From Adlercreutzia sp910585575 (GTDB lineage Bacteria > Actinomycetota > Coriobacteriia > Coriobacteriales > Eggerthellaceae): a DNA stretch of 64,000 bases. Both the position numbers and the translations under genes were made by a program. Location of the stretch: assembly GCF_951801035.1 (NCBI RefSeq), contig NZ_CATOKT010000003.1; one strand, 5' to 3'. A model generated the notes under the pieces. It saw nothing but the letters and a program-made list of their open reading frames with translations, did no database searches and was not told the DNA's origin. Below are positions 23,554 through 30,886 of the stretch, piece by piece (the stretch's first letter is position 1; each line of letters starts with the position of its first letter).

Positions 23554-26052
23554 GTGCTGGGATCTTACATTCTTGCCTTTGATACGGCCAATGAAGTCAT
23601 CGCCATCGGGCTGGGGCGGCTTGACGCCGCGTCGCGCACGGTGGAGCCTGTTGCCTCGGTGGAAGTGGAGGCGCGCCGTGCTTCGAACACGCAGCTGCTG
23701 CCGTCCATCGATAGGCTGTGCGCCCAGGCGGGCGTGACGCGTGAGGATCTGGTCTGCGTGGCCGTGGGGCGCGGGCCGGGATCGTTCACAGGGGTGCGCA
23801 TTGCCATGGCCACGGCGAAGGGCATTGCCAGCGCGCTGGAAGTGGGCCTGGTGGGTGTTTCCTCTCTTGACGCGGTGGCCTGGGGCGCCTGGAGCGGCGG
23901 CGTGCGCGGCGAGCTGCTGGTGGTGGCCGATGCCATGCGTCGCGAGGTGTACCCGGTGCGGTTCGCCCTTGGCGAAGCGGGGGCCCTGCGCTTGAGTTCC
24001 GATCGGGTGGTGAAGGCGCAAGATTTCGCCGAAGAGCTCGTGCCCGGTGTGTCCCAGGAAAGCAAGCGAGCGGACGAGGGTTCCGCCGAGGAGGGCGCTT
24101 CGGTTGGCGAAGTTTCCACTGCGGCCGATGGTGCGCGTTCCAACGCGTGCGAAGGCGCGCTGCTCGTCACGGGCGACGCGCTGCGCAAATATGCCGACCT
24201 CTTCGCGCCGGCCGGCACGCTGCTGCCCGAGGAGCATTGGACGCCGACGGGCGTCGGCCTGCTCCTGGCGGTGCAGGCGGCCTGGCAGGCGGGGGAGTGC
24301 GATCCTTTCGATACGGCGCGCCATAATCCGGCCTTCGCGCTGCCGGTGTACACGCGCCTGTCCGATGCCGAAGAGAACGAGCGCGTGCGCCTGGCCAAGG
24401 CCGATGCGGCCCTGGCGGGCAAACGCGGCAGCAAGCACGTCACCATGAACGATACGGCCATTGCCAACGCGCGGGCCAATGGGGAAGGCATTGCCTACAA
24501 GCCCTTGGACGCGCGCCACGTGGGCGCCGTGGCGGCCTTGGAATCGCAGGTCATGGGATCGGATGCTTGGAGCGAGGCGCTGGTGGCCGATGAGCTAGGT
24601 CGAGCCGATCGTGTATGGTGGGCTGCTTACGCCGCCGATCCGAAGATGCCCCTGACGGCCGAGGCGCCGCTCGTGGGCTATGCTGGCGGCTGGGTAGTTG
24701 ATGGCGACGTGCAAATTCTCAAAGTGGGCGTCGACCCGGCCTGGCGCCGTCACGGCATTGCCCGGGCGCTTCTGGCCCGGGTGGCCGACGATGCCCGCAA
24801 CCTGGGAGCGCGCACCAGTTCTTTGGAAGTGCGCGCCGGCAACACGGGCGCCCAGGCGCTCTACGAGGCCCTGGGCTACCGCAGCCTGGGGAAGCGGCCG
24901 CGCTACTACTCCGATGGGGAGGACGCGGTCATCATGGAAGGGCCGTTACCCACCATCACGTTGGCCTCGGTGCCCAATGGCCCCGCGGCTGCAGAGGCCC
25001 CTGCCGCCACGGCACGCCCCCTCATCCTAGCCATCGAGTCGTCCTGCGACGAGACGGCGGCAGCCATTATCGACGGCGAGGGCACGCTGCTCTCGGATGT
25101 GGTGGCCTCCCAGGTTGATTTCCATGCGCGTTTCGGCGGCGTGGTGCCTGAAATTGCCAGCCGCAAGCACATCGAGGCCATCTGCGGCGTCTGCGACGAC
25201 TGTCTGGAGCGCGCCGCGGCCGCGGCGGGCCTGCCGTCTTTGCGGTGGCGCGATCTGGACGCCGTGGCGGTCACCTATGCGCCCGGCCTGGTGGGGGCGC
25301 TTGTGGTGGGCGTGGCCTTCGCCAAAGGTGCCGCCTGGGGCGCCGATAAGCCCTTCATAGTAGTGAACCACCTGGAGGGACACCTCTACGCCAACAAGAT
25401 CGGACTGCCCGATTTTGCGCCTCCGGCCGTGGTGTCGCTGGTATCCGGCGGCAACACCCTGCTGGTGTATATGGCCGACTGGGGCCGCTACCAGGTGCTG
25501 GGCGCCACCATCGACGATGCTGTGGGCGAGGCCTTCGACAAAGTGGCGAAGGCGCTCGGCCTGGGGTATCCCGGCGGCCCGGTTATCTCGAAGTTTGCCG
25601 CCGAGGGCAACCCGGACGCCATTCCCTTCCCTCGAGCCATGCTCCATTCGGGCGATTTGCGCTTCTCCCTTTCGGGGCTGAAGACCGCCGTGGTCACCTA
25701 CATCAACGGCGAGCGCGAGGCGGGACGCCCCCTCAACGTGCCCGACATCTGTGCCAGTTTCGAGGCGGCCGTGGTGGAGGTGCAGGTGGCGAAGGCGCGC
25801 ACGGCGCTGCAGGAGACGGAAGCGCCCACCTTCTGCCTGGGCGGTGGCGTGGCGGCCAACCCCATGTTGCGAGCGGCCTACGAGAAGATGTGCGCCGAAG
25901 AGGGTGTGCGCCTGGTCATGCCTCCTTTGGCCTCCTGCGGCGATAACGCCGGCATGATCGCCGAGGTGGCCCTCGACCGCTTCCGCGCCGGCAAGTTCTC
26001 GCCGCTGGACACTGATGCCCAGGCCCAGGGCGATTTAGAGCAGCCCTACTAG
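23554..26052 (+). CDS. tsaD: TsaB-RimI-TsaD triple fusion (t6A synthesis and N-acetyltransferase)
   Basis: An 832-residue chain with three domains. Residues 1-300 or so are TsaB: ILAFDTANEVIAIGLG and VAVGRGPGSFTGVRIAMATA. Residues 313-463 or so are a GNAT acetyltransferase like RimI, with the acetyl-CoA loop VDPAWRRHGIARALLARV and the C-terminal NTGAQALYEALGYRSLGKR. From residue 490 comes TsaD: ILAIESSCDETAAAI, the metal-binding HLEGHLYAN and SLVSGGNTLLVYM. TsaB and TsaD form the threonylcarbamoyl transferase with TsaE, and RimI acetylates N-termini such as that of S18. All key residues look intact. Linkers are Ala/Glu-rich. A GTG start follows GAGAGAGGG. TsaB-RimI fusions are known in actinobacteria; adding TsaD in one chain is less usual. 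Confidence 0.94.
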   Translation: MLGSYILAFDTANEVIAIGLGRLDAASRTVEPVASVEVEARRASNTQLLPSIDRLCAQAGVTREDLVCVAVGRGPGSFTGVRIAMATAKGIASALEVGLVGVSSLDAVAWGAWSGGVRGELLVVADAMRREVYPVRFALGEAGALRLSSDRVVKAQDFAEELVPGVSQESKRADEGSAEEGASVGEVSTAADGARSNACEGALLVTGDALRKYADLFAPAGTLLPEEHWTPTGVGLLLAVQAAWQAGECDPFDTARHNPAFALPVYTRLSDAEENERVRLAKADAALAGKRGSKHVTMNDTAIANARANGEGIAYKPLDARHVGAVAALESQVMGSDAWSEALVADELGRADRVWWAAYAADPKMPLTAEAPLVGYAGGWVVDGDVQILKVGVDPAWRRHGIARALLARVADDARNLGARTSSLEVRAGNTGAQALYEALGYRSLGKRPRYYSDGEDAVIMEGPLPTITLASVPNGPAAAEAPAATARPLILAIESSCDETAAAIIDGEGTLLSDVVASQVDFHARFGGVVPEIASRKHIEAICGVCDDCLERAAAAAGLPSLRWRDLDAVAVTYAPGLVGALVVGVAFAKGAAWGADKPFIVVNHLEGHLYANKIGLPDFAPPAVVSLVSGGNTLLVYMADWGRYQVLGATIDDAVGEAFDKVAKALGLGYPGGPVISKFAAEGNPDAIPFPRAMLHSGDLRFSLSGLKTAVVTYINGEREAGRPLNVPDICASFEAAVVEVQVAKARTALQETEAPTFCLGGGVAANPMLRAAYEKMCAEEGVRLVMPPLASCGDNAGMIAEVALDRFRAGKFSPLDTDAQAQGDLEQPY

Positions 26053-26064
26053 GAGTTTTCCTCA

Positions 26065-26114
26065 TCTTAATACCGTCTTAATAGACCGCCGCCGACCTTA
26101 ACGGCGCCTTTAGG
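26065..26114 (+). promoter_or_regulatory. Tandem CTTAA repeats upstream of kdpFABC, candidate KdpE operator
   Basis: TCTTAATA occurs twice with an 11-bp period (26065 and 26076). A second pair, CCTTAAC and CCTTTAG (26096 and 26107), again at 11 bp, follows 31 bp after the first. One-turn direct repeats are how OmpR/PhoB-family regulators bind, and kdpE lies at the end of this gene cluster. Confidence 0.6.
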
Positions 26115-26182
26115 CGCAACGGCGTAGGCTTCCTTTCAGCAGGTTCGTTTGCCCCCTGCGGGCACGGAGAAAGGAAGCAGTC

Positions 26183-26275
26183 ATGACGGTGGTGACGGTC
26201 ATTGTGGGCGCGCTCGGCGTGGCCGCCATGGGGTACCTGGCGGTGCTCCTTGTGGGAGGCGGTGAGCAGCGATGA
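26183..26275 (+). CDS. kdpF: Potassium-transporting ATPase subunit KdpF
   Basis: A 30-residue peptide that is almost all one hydrophobic helix (MTVVTVIVGALGVAAMGYLA and a short polar end). Its place directly before kdpA, with stop and start overlapping in ATGA, identifies KdpF, the small subunit that stabilises the KdpABC complex in the membrane. An AGAAAGGAAG site precedes the ATG. It is the first gene of the kdp operon. Confidence 0.85.
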   Translation: MTVVTVIVGALGVAAMGYLAVLLVGGGEQR

Positions 26276-28050
26276 GCGCCTCACTGGGAGCGGCTCTGTT
26301 CGAGGCAGCCGCCTTCGTGGCGCTGCTGACGGCCTGCGCTTTGCCGCTGTCGAGCTATGTGGTGAAGGCCATGGACGGCTGCCCGTCGCTGGCCCGTCGC
26401 GTGCTGGGTCCCGTGGAGCGGGGCTGCGCGCGATTGGTGGGAGCGTGGGATCAGGATTCCATGGGCCCGGGTCGCTATCTTGCGGGCGCTTTGGCGCTGA
26501 CCGCCGTGGGCTTTATCGGACTGTTCGTGCTTCTGCTTTGCCAGGGGTTCCTGCCCTGCAACCCCGAAGAGCTGCCGGGGCTGCCGCCGGACACTGCTTT
26601 CAACCTGGCGGCCAGCTTCGCCACGAATACCGACTGGCAGCCCGTGGCTGGCGAATCCCATCTCAGCTATTTCTCCCAGGCTGTGGGTCTGACGGTGCAG
26701 AACTTCCTGTCTCCGGCCATTGGCCTGGCCGTGGCCTTTGCCCTTATGCGTGGTATGGCATCGCGTTTCGACGACGGGCTGGGAAATGTCTTTGTGGACG
26801 TCATCCGCGCGGTGCTCTATGTGCTGCTGCCCCTGGCGCTTGTCGGGGCCCTCGTCGGTGTGGCCCAGGGAACGCCCCAGACGCTGGCTCCCTATGAGAC
26901 CGTCCAGCTAGTCGAGCCCGTGGCCGTGGATGCCGAGGGCACTGTGGTGGCTGCCGACGATCCTGCGGCCGTCCAGGAAGTGACGGAGGCCGTGGTGCCC
27001 CTGGGCCCCCAAGCCTCTCAAGTTTCCATCAAGCAGCTGGGCACCAACGGCGGTGGCTTCAATGGAGCGAACTCTGCCTCGGCCCTGGAAAATCCCACCC
27101 CGCTCACAAACCTGTTGCAAATGGCCGGCATTATGCTGCTGCCCTTGACCTTGGTCTTCTGCTTCGGACGCATGGTGGCCGATCGGCGCCAGGGACGGGC
27201 CCTCATGGTGGCCGTGCTGGTGCTCTTGGCGGCTGGCATTGCCGCGTTGACTGTGGCCGAGTTCGCCGGTACGGCCCAACTGACGGCTGATGGCGCCGTG
27301 TACACCGGCTCTCTGGGGCAGCCGGCCGGCAACATGGAGGGCAAGGAAAGCCGCATTGGGACGGCGGCCACCGCCCTGTGGACGGCGCTGACCACGGCGG
27401 CGGCTAGCGGATCGACCAACGGCTCGCTCGCAGGTCTTACGCCCCTGGGCCTCGTGGTGCCGCTCGTGTTCATGGGCCTGGGCGAAGTGGTGGGCGGCGG
27501 CATCGGCACGGGGCTTGCCAGCCTGCTCGGCTTCGTTGTGCTCACGGTGTTCGTGGCCAGCCTCATGGTGGGGCGCGCCCCGGAGTACCTGGGCAAGAAA
27601 ATCGGGCCCGCCGAGATGCGCCTGGCGGTGATCATGGTCATTGCCCCGTCGTTGGTGATGCTGGCCGGGGCCGCGGTGCTTCTGCTGGTTCCCGAGGCTG
27701 CGTCCGGGGCCGGGGCGCCCGCACCCTTTGGCTTCGCGAACACGCTGTACGCTGCCGTGTCGGCGGGGGCCAACAACGGCTCGGCCTTGGGAGGCTTCGA
27801 GGCGAACACCCCCTGGGCCAATGGCGTACTCGGTATTGAGATGCTGGCTAGTCGCGTCATCGTGTTGGCTTGCACTGTGCTGCTGGCAGGGCGCTTCGCG
27901 GCCCGGGAGACTTCGGCGGCCCAGGTGGGTGCCTTGTCCACGGCAAGCCCGCTGTTCGTGGTGCTGCTTTTGGTGATTGTGGTGTTGGTGGGCGCCTTGA
28001 CCCTGGTGCCGGCCCTGGCCCTGGGGCCGGTGGCCGAGGCCGTGCTGTAG
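26272..28050 (+). CDS. kdpA: Potassium-transporting ATPase subunit KdpA
   Basis: KdpA is the K+-selective channel-like subunit of the high-affinity Kdp pump. At 592 residues it is a little longer than the E. coli protein (557). The ion-filter regions are visible: LAASFATNTDWQ, TNGGGFNGANSASALENP and AGANNGSALGGF, with about ten helices overall. A Glu/Val/Ala-rich extracellular insertion lies between residues about 210 and 245. It overlaps kdpF by 4 bp and is followed 11 bp later by kdpB. It is expected to be induced by K+ limitation through KdpDE. Confidence 0.96.
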   Translation: MSASLGAALFEAAAFVALLTACALPLSSYVVKAMDGCPSLARRVLGPVERGCARLVGAWDQDSMGPGRYLAGALALTAVGFIGLFVLLLCQGFLPCNPEELPGLPPDTAFNLAASFATNTDWQPVAGESHLSYFSQAVGLTVQNFLSPAIGLAVAFALMRGMASRFDDGLGNVFVDVIRAVLYVLLPLALVGALVGVAQGTPQTLAPYETVQLVEPVAVDAEGTVVAADDPAAVQEVTEAVVPLGPQASQVSIKQLGTNGGGFNGANSASALENPTPLTNLLQMAGIMLLPLTLVFCFGRMVADRRQGRALMVAVLVLLAAGIAALTVAEFAGTAQLTADGAVYTGSLGQPAGNMEGKESRIGTAATALWTALTTAAASGSTNGSLAGLTPLGLVVPLVFMGLGEVVGGGIGTGLASLLGFVVLTVFVASLMVGRAPEYLGKKIGPAEMRLAVIMVIAPSLVMLAGAAVLLLVPEAASGAGAPAPFGFANTLYAAVSAGANNGSALGGFEANTPWANGVLGIEMLASRVIVLACTVLLAGRFAARETSAAQVGALSTASPLFVVLLLVIVVLVGALTLVPALALGPVAEAVL

Positions 28051-28061
28051 AGGAGAATGCA

Positions 28062-30146
28062 ATGAACCCCTTGATGAAGCGGGCCCTGGTCGATGCCGTG
28101 CGCAAGCTGGCGCCGAAGGCCCAGGCGGCCAATCCCGTCATGTTCATGGTGTACCTGTCGGCGCTGCTGACCAGCGTGCTGCTGGTGATGTCCTGGTTCG
28201 GTATTGCCGATGCCCCTTCTGGCTATATTGCCGCTATTTGCGCGGTGCTGTGGGCCACGGTGCTGTTCGGCAACTTCGCCGAGGCCCTAGCTGAGGGACG
28301 GGGAAAGGCCCAGGCCGACTCCTTGCGCGCCGCCAAGCGCGACGTGGAGGCACTGGTGCTGGCCGAGCGGGATCTGGCGGCCGCGGCGGCCGTCGAGGGG
28401 GAGGCTCAGGGTGCGCTTTTGCAAACGGCGGCGCAGTCGGTCAGCTCCTCGACGCTGGCGAAGGGCCAGCTGTACTTGGTGATGGCCGGGGAGCAGGTGC
28501 CGGCGGACGGCGAGATTGTCCTGGGGGCCGCTTCGGTGGATGAGAGCGCCATCACGGGCGAATCGGCCCCGGTGGTGCGCGAGTCCGGCGGCGACCGCTC
28601 GTCGCTCACCGGGGGCACCACGGTGCTCTCCGACTGGCTCGTGGCCCGCGTGACCGCCGAGGCCGGGCATAGCTTCCTTGACCAGATGATTGCCATGGTG
28701 GAATCTTCCGCCCGCGCGAAAACCCCCAACGAGCGTGCTCTGGAGCTGCTGCTCATTGCCCTGACGCTCGTGTTCCTGGCCGTGTCCTGGACGCTCTACG
28801 GCTTCGGCGCCTTCTCGGCGTCTACCCGAGGGGCGGCTAACCCGCTGGGGCTTACCTCGCTGGTGGCGCTGTTCGTGTGCCTGGCGCCTACTACCATCGG
28901 AGCGTTGCTCTCGGCCATCGGCATTGCCGGCATGAGCCGCCTGAACGAGGCGAACGTGCTGGCCACGAGCGGCCGTGCGGTGGAAGCGGCCGGGGATGTG
29001 GACGTGCTGCTGCTTGACAAGACCGGCACCATCACGCTGGGCAATCGCCAGGCCGCGGCCTTTATTCCCGTAGATGGCGTCGACGAGCGCACCTTGGCCG
29101 ATGCGGCCCAGCTGGCCAGCTTGGCCGACGAGACCCCCGAGGGTCGCAGCGTGGTGGTGCTTGCCAAGGAGCGCTTCGGCATTCGCGAGCGCACTTTGAC
29201 GGGCGCTGGGTTCACCGTGGTGCCCTTCACGGCCGCCACGCGCATGAGCGGTGTGGACTTCGACGGCCACGAGATTCGCAAGGGCGCCGCCGATGCCGTG
29301 CGCGCCTATGTGGAGGGGCGCGGGGGCACCTACAGTGCCCAGTGCGCTTCCGTGGCCGATCAGGTGGCCCGCGAAGGGGGCACTCCTTTGGTGGTGGCTC
29401 GCGATGGGCGCGTGCTGGGGGTCATCCACCTGAAGGACATCATCAAGTCCGGCATTCGCGAGAACTTCGCCGACTTGCACGCCATGGGCATCAAGACGGT
29501 TATGGTCACGGGCGACAACCCGCTGACGGCGGCGGCCATCGCCGCCGAGGCGGGCCTGGACGACTTCATCGCCGAGGCCACGCCCGAGGCCAAGCTTGAG
29601 GCCATCCGCCGCTACCAGGCCGAGGGACACCTGGTGGCCATGACCGGTGACGGCACCAACGACGCCCCCGCCCTGGCTCAGGCCGATGTGGCCGTGGCCA
29701 TGAACAGCGGCACCCAGGCGGCCAAAGAGGCCGGTAACATGGTGGATCTGGACTCGTCGCCCACGAAGCTCATTGAGATTGTGCGCATTGGCAAGCAGAT
29801 GCTCATGACCCGCGGCAGCCTGACAACCTTCTCCATTGCCAATGATCTGGCCAAGTACTTCGCCGTGATTCCGGCGTTGCTGGTGCCGCTCTACCCCGGA
29901 CTCGAGGTGCTCAACGTCATGCATTTGGCCTCGCCGGCCTCGGCCATGCTGGCGGCGGTCATGTACAACGCGCTCATTATTGTGGCGCTCATCCCGCTGG
30001 CCCTGCGCGGCGTGAAGTATCGCGAGGGTACGCCCGCCACGCTGCTGGCGCACAACCTGGCGGTGTACGGGCTGGGCGGCGTGGCGGTGCCCTTTGTGGC
30101 TATCAAGGTGCTCGATGTGGCCCTGACGGCCTTGGGCGTGGCTTAG
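28062..30146 (+). CDS. kdpB: Potassium-transporting P-type ATPase KdpB
   Basis: The energising P-type ATPase subunit of Kdp, 694 residues. The phosphorylated aspartate lies in LLLDKTGTITLGN (D319); the actuator loop has ITGESAPVVRESGGD, where the TGES glutamate catalyses dephosphorylation, and the hinge has MTGDGTNDAPALAQADV. GAGGAGAATGCA precedes the ATG, 11 bp after kdpA. It works with KdpA (K+ path), KdpC and KdpF. All catalytic residues are present, so the pump should be active. Confidence 0.97.
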   Translation: MNPLMKRALVDAVRKLAPKAQAANPVMFMVYLSALLTSVLLVMSWFGIADAPSGYIAAICAVLWATVLFGNFAEALAEGRGKAQADSLRAAKRDVEALVLAERDLAAAAAVEGEAQGALLQTAAQSVSSSTLAKGQLYLVMAGEQVPADGEIVLGAASVDESAITGESAPVVRESGGDRSSLTGGTTVLSDWLVARVTAEAGHSFLDQMIAMVESSARAKTPNERALELLLIALTLVFLAVSWTLYGFGAFSASTRGAANPLGLTSLVALFVCLAPTTIGALLSAIGIAGMSRLNEANVLATSGRAVEAAGDVDVLLLDKTGTITLGNRQAAAFIPVDGVDERTLADAAQLASLADETPEGRSVVVLAKERFGIRERTLTGAGFTVVPFTAATRMSGVDFDGHEIRKGAADAVRAYVEGRGGTYSAQCASVADQVAREGGTPLVVARDGRVLGVIHLKDIIKSGIRENFADLHAMGIKTVMVTGDNPLTAAAIAAEAGLDDFIAEATPEAKLEAIRRYQAEGHLVAMTGDGTNDAPALAQADVAVAMNSGTQAAKEAGNMVDLDSSPTKLIEIVRIGKQMLMTRGSLTTFSIANDLAKYFAVIPALLVPLYPGLEVLNVMHLASPASAMLAAVMYNALIIVALIPLALRGVKYREGTPATLLAHNLAVYGLGGVAVPFVAIKVLDVALTALGVA

Positions 30147-30180
30147 GCGCGTGTCGGACAACGATAGGAAGGGACTCATA

Positions 30181-30807
30181 ATGAAGACGGGTACAATGGG
30201 GCGGAGTATCAGGAGCGCCGTGGCGCTGTTTTTGGCAGCGACCTTGGCCTTGGGGGTGCTCTACCCGCTGGTGGTGTGCGGCGTGGCCCAGGCGGCTTTT
30301 CCGTGGCAGGCAAACGGCTCGATCATCGAAGTGGATGGCGTGAAGTACGGGAGCGCTCTGGTGGGGCAGTCCTACACGGGCATGGACCATCTATGGGGGC
30401 GCCCCACGAAGGCCGACGCGCGCACGTTCGCCACGAAGAGCGGCGAGCCGCTTATGTGGTATGGCCCGGAAAACTTGAGTCCGGCCAGCGAGGAGTTCGG
30501 TGCGGTGGTGCAAGAGCGAGTGGAAGCCGTGCGCGCTGCTCATCCTGATCAGGGCACGAACCCTGTTCCCAGCGAGCTGGTTACCGCCTCGGGCTCGGGC
30601 TTCGATCCGCATATCTCGCCGGCGGCGGCCGAGTATCAGGTGGGTCGCATTGCCAAGGCCAAGGGCATGGACGAGGAAGAAGTGCGCGCCATAATCCGCC
30701 AATGCACCGACCGGCCGCTGCTGGGCGTTATCGGCGAGGCGCGCGTTAACGTGCTGGAGGTCAACCTCATGCTCGACGGCGTGCTAAAGACGGCGATCAA
30801 TCGTTGA
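30181..30807 (+). CDS. kdpC: Potassium-transporting ATPase subunit KdpC
   Basis: KdpC is the single-span subunit that assists ATP binding by KdpB. The protein has one N-terminal helix (SAVALFLAATLALGVLYPLV) and a soluble part with the family stretches GSALVGQSYTGMDHLWGRP, SGSGFDPHISPAAAEYQVGRIA and VNVLEVNLMLDG. The ATG at 30181, with AGGAAGGGACTC before it, was chosen over an upstream GTG. At 208 residues it is close to family length. It follows kdpB by 34 bp. Confidence 0.95.
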   Translation: MKTGTMGRSIRSAVALFLAATLALGVLYPLVVCGVAQAAFPWQANGSIIEVDGVKYGSALVGQSYTGMDHLWGRPTKADARTFATKSGEPLMWYGPENLSPASEEFGAVVQERVEAVRAAHPDQGTNPVPSELVTASGSGFDPHISPAAAEYQVGRIAKAKGMDEEEVRAIIRQCTDRPLLGVIGEARVNVLEVNLMLDGVLKTAINR

Positions 30808-30886
30808 TCGGGCGACACCGAGCAAGCGAAGCCCCATGATAGGATGACCGATATCCTAAGAATTAACGATGGGAGAGGAGGCTTCG

